64,000 bases of DNA, from NCBI GenBank assembly GCA_034687125.1, contig JAQGBZ010000109.1, forward strand, positions 121,415-185,414. The letters run 5' to 3'. Below the pieces are notes generated by a model. It had not been told where the DNA came from and ran no database searches. It saw only the letters and a list, made by a program, of their open reading frames with translations. Each line of letters begins with the position of its first letter. Within the stretch, counting starts at the first letter, position 1. Origin of the DNA: Neelides folsomi (Eukaryota; Arthropoda; Collembola; Neelipleona; Neelidae). The translations under genes were made by a program, and so were the position numbers. Positions 25,210-39,400 of the stretch are shown in pieces.

Positions 25210-26620
25210 TTTAAAAATCCACTTTTTCGGGTGTCTAATAAAAAGTCGTACACTCCCTTTCTCCTCCTTTCACCTGAGGGATAACCGGTTTAATAAGAAG
25301 GTAAGAATTATCTAAATAATAATATTATTCTTTACATAATTTATCAACATTATTTACATGCATTGTATGTTAATAATAAAATGTTTGCATTATTTAATAA
25401 GGGTTAAAATGTCAAATCAGGTCATGGCCCTGAAGAAAGTCCTTACATTTGCTCAGCGGGCACAAATCGCCCAATTACTCTCTCGTGGACACAACAAAAC
25501 TGCAATTTCTCAGCGTCTACACATTTCGAGATCAACTATACACAAATTCCTTAAAATGGGAGAAAATTACGGACAAAGGAAACCAACTGGAAGACCCAAA
25601 GTGACCTCACCACGAGATAGGCGAAGAATTTTAAATTCCGTAAGCAACTCTACACAGTCATTAAGGAACATCAAAGCTTCTCTTGGACTTGGATGCTGTC
25701 GGCAAACAATTTTAAATGCCATTAAATCATCCCCAAACATTAGAAGGAAGATGATGAAGGGACGACCCTCGTTAAAACAAGTTCATAGACTTGAGAGAAT
25801 GAACTGGGCCAGAGACAAACTTGGTTGGGGTCTTAGGTGGCGGCGAGTCATTTTTGCCGATGAGAAACGCTTCAATTTTGATGGTCCAGACTTTTACAAG
25901 GGCTATTGGGCTGATTTAAGGAAAGAGCTGAGGACATACACAAAAAGATGTAGGAACGATGGAACCGTCATGGTTTGGGCCGGGATTGGCTTCAATGGGA
26001 AGACCGACATCGTCTTCGTTTCGAACGACATGGATTCGGAGGCCTATCAAACGGTCTTAGCAGGGAATCTTTTTGATTGCGCTGAAGATATTGGAGGAGA
26101 AGATTGGATTTTGATGCAAAGTAACGCTCCTCCCTACCGATCCGAATCAACTAGACATAGGCTTGCTGAACAAGGCATCGAGGGAGACCGTCTTATGGCG
26201 TGGCCAAGGTATTCTCCAGATATGAATCCACTTGAAAACTTGTGGGGCTACCTCAGCAACAAAGTGTATGGAGAAGGACAGCAATATCACAACGTAACAG
26301 CCCTACAGAACGCAATTCGAGCAGCGTGGGATACCATCACGCTTGAGCATCTTCAAATGTTTAACGCTTCTTGCGCTTTTAGAGTTGGAGCATTACTTGA
26401 AGCTAGGGGGTCTCACACAAGATATTAAGCTCTTAATTTAATTAAAATTCAGTCCCTAATTGTAACATAAAACAATCAATATAACTAAATCCAATTATCA
26501 TTGTTTTAAGTAAATATCAATTATAACACATTATATATGTATTACAATAAATATATTAATAAACAATAATCATTTCTTTTAAAAATGCACTTTTTCCTAC
26601 TGTATGAGGTTTAATTGGAT
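25210..26620 (+). mobile_element. Tc1/mariner-type transposon copy (edges uncertain)
   Basis: A Tc1-like transposase ORF lies inside this block. To its right, TTAAAAATGCACTTTTTC is followed by CTACTG and then TA near 26580-26604, as expected for a Tc1-type terminus ending in CTG beside a TA target site. To its left, TTAAAAATCCACTTTTTC at about 25211-25228 matches the right sequence at 17 of 18 positions, but in the same orientation rather than inverted. Next to it the sequence GGGTGTCTAATAAAAAG resembles ends of Tc1-type elements. The left boundary is therefore rearranged, or belongs to another copy. A clear pair of inverted ends was not found. Confidence 0.6.
25409..26428 (+). CDS. Tc1/mariner-type transposase, likely inactive (second catalytic Asp is Ser)
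   Basis: A single uninterrupted ORF of 339 aa, counting from MSNQVMALKK; an ATG 17 codons upstream at 25358 would add an AT-rich, unlikely leader. Residues 12-52 form a helix-turn-helix (AQRAQIAQLL, ISQRLHISRSTIHKFL), followed by a GRPK hook (61-64) and a second helix region with LGCCRQTILNAI. The DDE core shows D151 (IFADEKRF), then QSNAPPYRS where the family has Q-D-N-A, so the second acid is S238, and E276 (SPDMNPLENLW). There are 37 residues between S238 and E276, the spacing of DD37E-type rather than DD34E Tc1 elements. Transposases of this kind cut and paste their own element at TA sites. The change of an essential metal-binding Asp predicts loss of catalysis although the frame is intact. 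Confidence 0.93.
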   Translation: MSNQVMALKKVLTFAQRAQIAQLLSRGHNKTAISQRLHISRSTIHKFLKMGENYGQRKPTGRPKVTSPRDRRRILNSVSNSTQSLRNIKASLGLGCCRQTILNAIKSSPNIRRKMMKGRPSLKQVHRLERMNWARDKLGWGLRWRRVIFADEKRFNFDGPDFYKGYWADLRKELRTYTKRCRNDGTVMVWAGIGFNGKTDIVFVSNDMDSEAYQTVLAGNLFDCAEDIGGEDWILMQSNAPPYRSESTRHRLAEQGIEGDRLMAWPRYSPDMNPLENLWGYLSNKVYGEGQQYHNVTALQNAIRAAWDTITLEHLQMFNASCAFRVGALLEARGSHTRY

Positions 26621-29600
26621 TGGGTTTATTATATCATTAACATTTTGGTAACGTTTCAGTTTAATTTACCTTTCATCACATCCTGAAAGTTGCGATCAAG
26701 ATTGAAGATCACCAAATAGTCCTATTAAAATGAATGCTGAGTTCATTGTGAATATGGAACTCATATCTGAATCTTAAAAATATGCATGGAATGGAAATAA
26801 TTCTGAAATCTTTTGTAGTCATTGGACAAATCAAGAACATTTTTGTTGGCTTTTAACTAGATCCAATAAAGTTGATGTGAAATATGAAAGGGATAAAAAC
26901 ATTTTGACTTTATTCATCGTTGAGAAGGAAGAATGACGCCCCAGTGCAGGTTTCAACCATTGAGAGGAATTGAATAAAAATATTGACTCGTTTCCCTCAG
27001 TTGAAGTCTCTTATGGGTTGTGAGGGTAATAAAGAAAGAATCATCATTCAATGCCTTGAAGGTACATTGGGTCCTTTGTCCTCCAGAGTGTCCGGTATTT
27101 CTGGGAACAGATTTCCCTTCCTTGTGAAACTGCTCCGCGTGGGTTGTGAATGAAAGTAAAAGTAAAAAAGGAAAGTTGATTAAATATCTTATGCATAATG
27201 AAGCGGGACGTCTATTATTCAACTAGCCTCTTGTTTCTCTTCAAATATTTATCCATAGCTAGTTGACCTTTTAAATTAAATCTTCAGAAACGACTGGGAA
27301 TTATCTTGTTGTGGTTCAACATCCTTCCTGACCATTTTCCTTTTTGTTCTCTCAAATCCTCATTATTCTTCCCTCCTCATTGTGCACCTCAAACAGACCC
27401 GATGTCCTACAATCATCAATTTCCCATCCACCTGTCTGTATTCGTGTCCATAATTCCTAATTCTGGCTTCCTCTCTCCTATTCCAAATTGATTCCCGTCC
27501 TTCACTCACAGTTCTCATGATTATGTGAACCTTGCATCCGCACGTTCACCACAACCTAGCACATTTCCAATATGAATAATAGTGGTCGCATACGCAGATG
27601 TGCCCAGGTTTGGCCCCTTCCACACTTCCTCTTCTTTCAAGGAGACAAATTCGTGTGTGTTGCTCTCGGGTCATCATCATAAGAGGAATCCGGGAAATGG
27701 AGAAATCCCTTAATCATATGTCACTGCAATTATGTTGATGGGGAAGGAGGATTCGGAATAAAAAAAGATTATCAATACAACGGCTCCTGTTCACGCACCT
27801 TTCAGGTCTCCGTTGAGAACCCGGTTCCGGTCAGAGGGCTAGCAAATCAATTAGCCCCACAACTAAATCTATTGCCCCCATGAAATATTCATGGGCTGCC
27901 ATAACATTCTCTCACTTCCCCTCTATTGAAATCAAAACAAAATTTCAACTACCCACCAACTTAATATCATACTCCTTTAAAATCTTTTCACTTAATGTTA
28001 GTAATTTATACTACAATATTTATACTGGTAAAAGAATGAGAATCGTTTCCATGAAAAATTGTTCAAATCTTCTCACTTAAACCAAGATCCAACGTTTGGA
28101 TTGAAAGGACTCGAATGACCTGAAAGATAGGAATTGGAAATTTAAAATTTGTGAGTTTTCCATAAAATGATCAAAGTGAACATTTGAGGGTTTGAGTGAA
28201 TAAAGGACTGTCGGAGATGGAAGGATAATGAAGCAATAGGAATTAGCCACAGCCATATGGGGGCAAAGGGATCTTTGCCCTCTGAACAAAAGGGTCTCAT
28301 ACATTGACAGATGTGTTAGAGTATAATGCCCGGCCAAATGGTCATTCCATGTCCATTCATAGTTTCCTCAACCTCGGAGCGTAATAGCAGTAAAGTGCTA
28401 TTCTATTACTTGCTCAACTCTCGCTCCACATGATTGACTTAGGAAACAGTCTTTTTGTCTATCTCTTGGATAGACATTATGTTTATATTTGATTTTATTG
28501 CTTCTTTTTACACGTCAATTGATATTATGTAATGGATCAAATGTTTATAACTTTATAGACAAATTTACTCCCTTTTGACCCGCTCTAGATTACTGTACAT
28601 ATGTAATATAAATATGAGGTAATATCAGCACCTTAATTTTTACATGTAATATGATATTGTATTCTAGGAATATCTGAATTAAATAACTACCTACAGTAAT
28701 TTAGGTACATCCATAGTTAGTGAGTATAATGTATACAAATAGTATTTAGCATATTCATAATAGAAGAGATTTGTATAGCGAATATATGGTATATATGTAT
28801 GTACTATATTTGTATGAAATTATAGTTTTGCTTAATATAAATACTAACAATATACTGGACGAATTTACATTTTATACTGTGATGTTTATTTATGGTACTT
28901 GTCTCCACTTACTGCTCACTACGTGCGTTAAGTAATAAATAGTCTAAACAAAGGGGCATCATAAATACAGTTGAAATTCATATGTTTATATTCTGATTTT
29001 GCGGATTTTAATTAACAAAGCAAATACATAAGTGCTAAAATCCTTGCCAGATTTATAAATAATGAAATGGTTTCATTTCTTTCCATAAAATAAAATGGTA
29101 CTATGCAAATTAAAAAAATCAATTCTTTCGTCGATGAAATCCATGAATATTTAATCGTGCATAAAGCCTGCTTTTGAATGTTGATACAAGCGATACTTAA
29201 GTTTAATCATGACCTAGGTCTTTTCTGTATTTATTTAAAGTTAATTTTTCATATTGGCAAAATGTAGCATAATTAATAAAAAAGGATGAAATCATTCTTA
29301 GGATTAGAACAATCTTGAACAAATTGTAAGCACTTACATGTACCTACTAAATTCTTTATAAAATGTGTAGATCCAAAGATAGGCAACTAACCTGTATTGA
29401 TTAATAAATAAGTAGTAATATTTCTATATATATTAATTAATCAACTAGATCATACATATCAGATACATTTCCTGATATATCTACAAGATATAAATCTATG
29501 AATCGTTTAATATGGTTAGTTTTGGTGGTCAATCTTAACTTCATGTAAATTATATTTTCATGCCTTCACTTCATATGAGATTTAAAGAATGAAGGAAATT

Positions 29601-32530
29601 AAATCTAAATCAAATCAGAATCGTTTTTGTGTTTAGCATGAAAGTTATAAAAGCAATCGGATCTGATGCTTTGTAACTGAGCAGCGAAGTGGCTCTTGGG
29701 AAAATGGGGCAAATGGAATTTATCCGCTTAAAAATGAGGGTTGAAATTATAGAAAAGGGATCAACAGGATGGTAAAAGTGTGATTTGAAACGGGTGAAAA
29801 GGAGGAGAAATCGTTAGCCGTTGTTTCCTCTAGCTGAGAGCGAATCTGGAGATTACAACGGCTGTTGATGATGAAATGTGAGAGGAGGTAGGGAAATGGT
29901 TGGATCAGGGGGGGGTTGAAAGATAATAGGGAGCTGGCGGAAATCATTGTCTGCATTAATTCGAAATCAATTAGTCGTAAGAGGATTTTCCTTCCCATTA
30001 GAGAATTCCTTCATCTGTTGCTCCGCGGACTGACAGTCTCGGGGTCGTGAATATTGGAAGAAGTATATTAAATATAGAAGGATAACCGGGACCGACCGGG
30101 ACATTTCGGGAACTCGGCCTCAACTCCCTCGACCTCCATTTGTGCGATATTGTTTATCGGGACGATTGTCGGAGGAGTCTCCGTGAATGAATCAAGTGCG
30201 GAATGAAGAGTCGTCTCCTCTCACACACTCCTGAATCGCTTATTTAATCTAATATAGAGGGAATAAATCCCCATTTACGCTGACAGAGTTAGGGGTCTGC
30301 GTCTAATTTGTGAGCCTCGTCGTTGGAATAAGGGAGGAGCCGCGGAAGAAACAATACGGCGAGGAAATGGAAGTGATGCTTCTCCCAAATGATTTTATTC
30401 GCCAACTCACTGGGCCGGGTGATCTCGGATTTGTCCTCCTCGCGACCCGCCGGCGAGTAAGTGGACATTGGCTCCGGCCTCTTTTCCCGGCAGTAAACCA
30501 GAAATGGACCCTTAGTCCAAATTGCTCTCCGAAATTGACTTTCTTCGTAGCTCATCTTGACTGGGCCCAGCGGAGTTGGCTCCCCTTCTCTCCCCTTCGC
30601 TCCGAGGCTCAGAGGCACACAACAATTCAAACATCGTGCCCCGCACGAGATTAGGAAAAATTCCTCAGACCAGCACAGAAATCTCATTTTGTGCCCCAAA
30701 GTAGGAGTAAATCTTCTTACAAGAGAATAAAAACGAGGGAAATGTATTTCTAATCAACTTCATCCTAGCTTAAGGCCTTCCCATGGAAAACCAGCCACCA
30801 CTCTCGGGTCTGCCCAACAACTCCCAGAATTTCTCTCGGGACCACCAGAGGCCGGAGAGTCAGAGGAGGATAAAAACCATTTTACTCACCTATCCAATCC
30901 CCGCCATGTCATTACTTGGGAGAGAGAAGAAATTCGCCCACTTTGAGAGGACATCTCAAAATTGTGATTACCACTTCCTTCCCTTTACACAATCTCCCCT
31001 TACGAGCGGCCAGACATGCAATCCGGCCGGGAATTATCTGCCCCATCGATCTGCTTGCCAACATCGCCTTGGTTAATTAATTAATCAACCAGAACACTCA
31101 CTGCTTTTAAATCTATTTCTCTTTCCAAACCCCTTTCTTGGAATTTTTCCATCCAAATCCGCCTTAATTTCACTTTAATCCGAATGTTTGTAATCTCTTT
31201 AGAATGAAGTAGTTTTGTCAGTACGTGGAGCATTCATGGAATTGGACCCCTTTGAATGCAACCTCCCACTTACCATTTTTGTCAGCCTTTGTGTGACACT
31301 TGAGCCCTTGGGAGTTGGGACAATACGCACGAGGCTGTTGTCCCACGGCCCAATGCACAATTTCCAATTACACATCGGGAGCTGTACGTAAACAGAGACG
31401 TACCGGTGGAAAATAAGTAATAATTCCTCAAGAGGATCCCTGAAAGGAACGACTCTTTTTATTCGCAACTCTTCCCCTCCACCAACAAAGAAAAAATATT
31501 CATAGATCTGGAAATGAATATTTCATACTCGTTTCATTACTTATTCAGGCCCTCTCAATGGATTGGGCAAGAAGGGATTTTGCCCATCGGCCCACCAACT
31601 ATAAGTAGAATAAATTGTGAAGGTAATGAGACCTGAGTGCTCCCCTTCTCAAAATGCTCCGATGGAATGAGGGGACTCGCATTGGTAGGCCTTGGTCGTA
31701 CTGTCCCGTAATTTAAACCTCCTTTTACCAGATCCGACCACCGCAGGGACGTGAGGAGAAAATGGAGCCGCATGGAGAACCAAATGCGACGATGATAAAC
31801 GATGCGGCTCTGCGGTGTCTATCGTGACACCTCCTTGACCCATCGGAAACAGTTGGAATCGGCGGCACGTGACCGGCCTCACGTCGCGGCTCCCCAGACA
31901 CGTGCCGAGGCCTTAACTGATTAAGAGATCCGCTGTCTGGATCCTCGGGGCGGGCTTTTTTACATCAGCGTAATTGAGAGATCTCACGTGAAACTCGGGC
32001 CCCTTGAAATTGGAGCAAACATCAACGTGAGACTTCTTCCCATCATTTCATGCTCAATTTTATTTGATCCCCTTTGGAACGAATCGCATTAGAGACCGAC
32101 TCCCGTGCACAATGGAGGGAGATGTCGCCGTTTAGAGGCTGATGATGTGGATGCAGAGAGGGAATGACCCTCCTCCTCAATCCCATAAGATAACATATGG
32201 GGCGGATGAGTTTCATCCCAAACATCTATTATCTTTTATAGGCTCATTCACAAGCCCTGTGTACACTCCTCTCCTACTTATCCCAAATCCCATATGCCCA
32301 ACTTTAATATCTATTCAAAACATTTCAAGATTCCTCGGTCCTTTCTATCCTACAAACAAGGTCGTAAATTAAACCCAATGATCTATAACATTACCCTTCT
32401 CGGATCAAATTTGCTCCGAGCAAAGCACAATAATGGAAACTTATGGTTCCGAACTCGATACTTCTCATTAATCCCCTTATACTTTTCAAATATTGTGATA
32501 CATATCTCCTTCCACCAAATGGGAAATTAA
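26621..32530. other. Gene-free mosaic of islands and AT-rich DNA
   Basis: Island-type GC-richer sequence at about 26.95-28.4 kb and 29.7-32.5 kb is separated by AT-rich DNA (28.45-29.65 kb). Overlapping open frames of 70-136 codons (for example 30289-30699 minus and 30310-30654 plus) compete on both strands and show no family resemblance or convincing exon structure. One ACTTAATGTTAGT motif sits at 27990-28002. I see no supportable gene; regulatory content is possible. Confidence 0.45.
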
Positions 32531-33480
32531 CAACAAATTAGCTATTCTTTATTCATCAAATATTTATTTATATAGCTGTAATAAAATATTTATTAACCTC
32601 TGGTCACATAAATATTACATTTATATAACTATTTACTTATTACCTATTATGTAATAGACAACCATACATAGTGAATACGTGAATAGTAGGATATATTCAA
32701 ATACATACGTTTGTTTTGCTATGTTCAATTGAGCCTGCATTTTCTTTATACTTAATGTTAGTGTACCAATACCATACTTACAATATATTGTAAAACGTGA
32801 TTATTGTTAGTTAGTATGTATATTAAATAGAAATACCCATGACTAAAAGACATCACCATATATTTAAATATCTATTTAAAAGATAATATGCATTCATATT
32901 GATTCTATGTAATAAGTAGTAATACTATAAATATAAAGCTTTCCATTTTCTATCATAATACTTAATGTTAGTTATTATTTCTCTGAACAATATAAAGATA
33001 AAGTTAGAATGATATTGTGATATTATGAAATATGAAATAAAGCATTTAAACCAATGTTGTTACCCATTCCTATGTTTTCTTAAACCTTTAAAGTCCTTAG
33101 ATCGTTTTTTAATCTTAAACTACCCTCATAAAATTTTATTACGTGCATGAGGCATAATTCTATTACATATTTCATATATTAAGGAATAAGATACGATAAG
33201 CATATGAATATACTCACAGAGGAACCATTTTAACATGGAACATACTAACATTAACATTAAGTAAATACATACATACACATGAGCAATAGGAACATATCCA
33301 TATTCATATACTTAATGTTACATAAATTCGTTGAAATAAAATGAATGTGTGTATGAGTCCCGGGTATTAGTTTTGATTAGGTATTCGCTTATTAAAAGGT
33401 ATTTTATTGAAAGGGTTTTCCATAGTGGTTGGGTCATATTGTGAAAACGTTGTTTATCACATGGAGGATATGTTAATAAG
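32531..33480. repeat. AT-rich block with clustered ACTTAATGTTA motif
   Basis: AT-rich DNA that holds four copies of an 11-base word within about 520 bases: 32750-32760, 32960-32970, 33310-33320 (plus orientation) and 33252-33262 (minus). The same word recurs at 27990, 44244 and 61961-61974. Copies share little flanking sequence apart from a preceding TA and, in most, a following GT. No gene was seen. Confidence 0.45.
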
Positions 33481-36400
33481 AAACAGTTAGCAGCATGCAT
33501 CAGCCGAAAGTTGAGTGGTTTGGAGAGATATGGAAGTTGAGGGAAGGAGATCGGACATAAGGGATGATTTGGAAGGAGAAACGAAGAGACAAAGCTCCAT
33601 ACATAAATCATCCAGGCCATAAAATCCGAAATAATGATAGGCATATCGTGACCATTGATGGGGGCTTAGGAAACCAGCAAACCCACACCGGTAGTAATCT
33701 ATTAAGTACACTCAGGTATCATGCAAGGTTCTCAATTCATATTTCCCTATTGAGCGGTTATTGTACATAAGCAGGTTCACCCATCCACAACAATATCTCA
33801 CTCCCTCGCATTATGGATGACCCTTGGTGGGCCTCTAAACGACGGCGGCCGTCAGGAAAACAAAGCCATTTGGCATGAGAGCTTCCTTTTCTAATCGTGT
33901 GCCGAGAACCTCCTTATCTAAACGACTTGATAGAAAACTCATTGAGTGGGAAAAACTTGGGCTCATCACTCTCCATTAAATTGAGCCGAAATAAGCGATC
34001 CATGTAGGGGCTGAATAATTCAACCCATTTGATTTATTTCTTTATATTTTGACAGATTTAGGAGAATTTGAGTGGAATTGCAAGACCGATCACCTCTCCC
34101 CACAATTCCTTAATAAAAACAATTTGGGAATCCCCTCCATTTCCTACCCGACTTGCTTTTCTGGACAAGAAAAGGGTTCCTTAAACTCCACCTGTCTCGC
34201 TCGCCAAATTGTCACACAGGTGGAGTTGGAATAAATTGACGGATTTCCGGACTGAGTCCTCACCTTCCTCTTTTCATTTTCTATCACAAATCAATAAGTT
34301 TGATTTATTGATTGGATTAATTTATTAAATTTTTCCATTTTAAATGCGTTGAACTTTGGTGGGAAAAGGAATGGGGTGAAAAGACTCTTGTTAGGAATTG
34401 CTTGGATAATTGTTATCATGTAATAATTTCCAAAGTTAAGAATCACTTGGATTAAATATCCACATTAAATATTTTATTTATTTACCTTTGGCCATAAAAT
34501 CCTAATCCCCAAATCCTATATCTTAAGCTTGATAGTTTCCGTAATGTTTTATTGTAAAACATTAGCAATATAACAAAGGGATTTCCAGGCATTATGCCTA
34601 TTTAACATACCAATTTGAAATATATGTTATTATAAAGTGCATTAGTTAATGTCATATCTCTTTCGATTTCCTGTTTTGATCTCTCTCAATTTTTAATCCT
34701 AATAAAAAACCTTTTTGTGAATCAAATAGTTTTATACGAATAATACGAATTAAGTATAAAGCATTTTCTTATGTTTTAGTAAATCGGTTTAGTTTTTTAT
34801 TTGCCATATGGCTATTTTTGATTTATTGCATTTTCTTTTGAACATGAGGGGTCGGCTACTGATGACTGATGACCCCATTTTAAACACAGGTATTTTGACC
34901 AAAGCATAAGTCTTTCTCTTATTCATGCTCCTCAAGAGATTTTCCATGATGGCGAGAGTAATGCTTTGTCCACAAGGGCTTGAGAGTTAATGCATCAGTT
35001 TTATTTATTGTTTTGTTTGAAGTCTCGCTCTGCTCAATGAATGTTTGACGAATGCAGGAATATTGGGAATGAAATATAGACAGAAGTCAATTCCCAGGTT
35101 TGGGAAGAATATAAAACATGACGAATCGTTTCTGGTTCTCTATTGATTCGAGTTGAACCTTCAATCCAACTTTTCACCTGATTTTAATTTGAATCGAGTG
35201 AACCAGGTGCTCGTATGAGAAAATTCTGGACCTTAGTCAGGCTCTCACAATAGAAAAACTCGTTGTCTCATAATTCCACCTGACTCGTTTGGTCCCAACA
35301 TGTGTGTTTTGGTAAAGCTTATATTTGAATGCACAAAGTTGACTTTCAACATGCGGCATATCCATTATAAGTAAGTATGTATTGGAAACATATACCTAGG
35401 TCCTACATAAATAGCATGGGAAATGGGAAGTTGGTTGTTTTGCCCTTCCGTGCCGCTTCTTATTCCGATTTCATAATCGAATCAATTCAGCTCCAATCCA
35501 CAAACTTTCATCGGATTTCCTTCAAGAGCCTTAAACGCGTGACAAAAGTTGAAAAAAATCCATAAAAACATGACATTTGTCCTTTTGATTGCTTAACATT
35601 TTACACCGTTATTATTTTATTGTACCTGTAAATAATATCAAAGCTGTTCATTATTTAATATATCTAAATTTGAACAAATATTCCAATTCCTATTCCTAAA
35701 GGCCGTTTTCGGTGATTTAAAAACATTTTAAAATCTACACTAATTGGTGTTTTAGTACACATGAAGATTATCTTCGTATATTATATGAATTCATATTTAA
35801 ATGTACAATATGAATGAAAATCTAAAAAAACTGGTCTTGGGTGAGAAGGATTGTTCGGATTGAAAAACTGTGTAGAGGAAATGTGAATGTTGTTCAGGGG
35901 CTGGGTGAATAAATGTTGTGTATTACTGCGAGAAAGGAGTTGGAGAGTGACAGGTGGGGTTTAGCTCGTTGGGCCCTGTAAATGTGTGCGAGAGGGAAGT
36001 AATGGAAGGTGTCTGGGTTTGTTTCAGGGTCCATTGTTGTCTGAGGATGCATAATATGAAAAGGAAACCTGTAGAGAAATCAACTAATGAACCCCCAGAG
36101 CAATGAAAAATTCACTTGATGCCCTCCCGAAAAAAGCGAGAATCTCCCAACAAATTCTCTAAAGTAGGCTCCAATTGAGACTCGACTTGAGAAATTATAA
36201 ATTTTGAATGCCAATATGAGAAATGCTCCACTCTTTCCGCCTCCATCCATCCGCCAGACCGGGAAAAACTCCTGGAACTTGGAAGTGGCTGTGGGGAGTC
36301 GAGGAAACCAAATCCAAACTCATCCTTCCTCTCCTCATTAGATCCTCTTTCCCTTCTCAATGATTTCCAGCCTTCCATTTGCTCCCTCCATCATTTCCCG

Positions 36401-39400
36401 ACCGCTCCGACCGCGGATCCGAAAAATTTTCACTTAATTAGTCTGCTTCCGGCCTCCGACATATTAATGCGCAGTTAAAAGTAAAGCGACTTCCTACGGG
36501 GCGGTGTGAGGAGGCCCGGGAGGAGCGCGGTCGTCCCATCCTATATAAACGTTATGGCTAATTTCCCCGCGGGGAAGGCGGAGGGAAATTGAGCAAGTGG
36601 ATTTTGGCACGGAGGGCTCCTAATGAGCTTGTAAGAGCCTCAAGTAGGAAGGTAAGAACCAGAGAGGGACTTGGAATGGAAACGAAAGACAGCGGAGGAG
36701 CGACAAAGGGAAAAAAGGGAAATGGCAAATGCAAAGCGAAAGATTATCTGATGAAATTTTAATGTCATCTCGAATACAAGGTGAATATTAAGGAGGGAGT
36801 GGAGAAAGAGAACTTCTTTGTAAGGTGTAAGTTTATGGAGAACTCCCGGCCTCCTCCTCCGAGGCCCCGCTACAAATTTCTTTCAATCGGGGAAAACTTC
36901 TGACTCATTTTCCAGCTCAGTTAGACGGGCCACTCATTTGGGCCATTTCTTCCTTCCCGTCCTCATGAGAGTTTCCTCAGGCCCCTCCTCTTCGACATCC
37001 AGACTCCCCAGAACCCCATAAATTCCCCCCATTATTTTTTTCTCGTCTATCACATTAGTCAAATTTGGATAAGAGAGGGACGATTTATACACGCTCGCTC
37101 CCGTTCCTTAAAAATTCCAATTAGCTTGATATTAAAAAACCCTCTTCGAATACGATTCATGTCAGGAGTGGAGAATTATACTCACTCAGAGACAATTATG
37201 AAAATGAAGCTGAATTTAATTTATTTCTCACTTTTACCCCATCATAAAATACATATACAAACAATGCATTCTTCTTCATACATATGAGTCTATCTTACTT
37301 CTTACATCACTCCACTCGACGTCGCAAACACAATGCTCAAGAATTCGCTTCTACATAGTTTTCTTACCTAAGGTTTAAAATACTAGCAATTGCTTTGCGA
37401 TCTTTTCTCAATTCCTTTAACAAAAATTTAAATGGGACTTGTAGATATTATAAACAAATACTGTAACTCGACATGCTCTTGAACCTGCTTAACAACTTTG
37501 ATCTGAATTGATGAGACCACTTACATGTATCAGTAGTATATTAGTATAAAGTAGATATGAAATACGATTGAGACATGAAGGTCAATAAAGGGAGATATTG
37601 AGCTACGCGTTTGCCTTTTCTCAACGACGGACTTGGAGATAAGCGAGTCTGGTCTCGCAAATGTTTGCAAAATTAAAAGGACCTGGGCTTCTCGTCTTGT
37701 CTCTTTGCTCCCTCCTTCTTCCCCAAGCTGGTGATTAATTTAGTGAAAGCCTCATGTCGGTGTTCGTCGACTTAGAAGGCCAAGCATTAAATTAATTTTC
37801 CGACCCAAGAAATCTTCTAAATTACACTCCAGTGAATGGAGACTTCTCTCCAAGACACAAGGAGCTTTCTCCTTCATCTTTTGTTGACTTACTCCAATCA
37901 AGACTATTTGCGGTAGTTCAATCCGGTAGACCTTTCCCTTTGATAAACTTCTCCTTCCTTCAATTTCCAACTTCACATCAGATCCATACAAATAGTTCTG
38001 CCCAGTTGTGGCTCATTTCGCTTCTAACTCAATTTCCTTCAATTATTGACTCCCAACTGTTCAACTTTTATGTCCAGTAATTATTTGAAATCCTAAGCCT
38101 GTAACTCTACACAATAAGCCAAAAATGTTTATTTATGAAGCAAATGGAGAATACCTGGAGCATCTTTTAAAACATATCAGTTGGCATTGTGGTTATGTAA
38201 AAGAAGTTTGTAATTAAGATATTCAAGAGGAATTAAAAATTAAGCTAAACATAATAAAGAAAGAGATGTTTGGGGAAGGTTGTAACCTGAGTGTTGCAGA
38301 GGAGGACCTCCCACATTGTTTGTCAATGGGAAAGACAGCAGGAAACTAATTAGAGACTTTCCACTCAAAAGACTTCCCAGAGGCGGAGAGAGAAGGAGGG
38401 AACATTTTAATTGAGGTTTGGAGGAGCCGATGGGAGATGTAGCATTAAATTGACTTGGGAGAGACATTGCCTTGGTTAAATTTGCACAAGCGGAATGACC
38501 CGAGGGAAATAATTTAGAGAGTAAATCAAATCATATTTATCTGAGCTGGAATGATTGAAGATACACGAGGCCGGTCTGTTTGGAGTCCTGCGGCTATTGG
38601 GCCAGGGATGTGTACCTGAGAGAGATGAGACGAGAGGATGGTCGTCCCATATGGGTCCATTTAGCCTCTGACTCGACGGATCCATCTGTACGCATATTAG
38701 ATCCAGAGCAAATACACGTTTCCATCAAGTGGATTTACATCCTCCCTTCAAAAACCGGTCACACTAATTCCCTCCCCACTTATCGCAAGCTCAAAGATCA
38801 AAACGTGGCCCCGTCGGTTCAGATTTCTCGAAATGCCCTCCCTTCGATTCCGATGCTCTTTCCCTGTGTATTTATTCACTTACTCACTCGCTCAGTTGGT
38901 TGATTTGATTTGATTTGATGTTGGAAGTGGAAGTCTTTTCAAGCCGCTCGCTCAACCATCCATTCTTTCTTCTCATCATTTCACTTTTATTTTTCGCCCT
39001 TCCCACTCATCCAAACCCTCTCACCTTATGGACCCAGCTCATCTGCATTTCACTCATAGAAATGCACTCAAAATTCATAGTCACTTACCCTCTCCACTTC
39101 TTTGATTCATCGACAATACCTTCGGCTCAAATTACCGTTTAAACCCAATGGGCCAAACTCACATTCAAACTCTCACATGGATTCAAATTTCCATCCATTC
39201 AATTGTAAATTTAATTGCACTTTTATTTCCCGGGTTTGCTCCTTAATTCTAATTATGCTTTTCATAAACAATCCAGTATAGGTTAATTTTTACTATTCTC
39301 ATTATTTTATCACATAAACTTTTTATTTAATTGGTCGCTTTGATATATGACATATACTAGGTGCACATAGCATTCTTGTAACAAGTATCTACTTAAAAAA

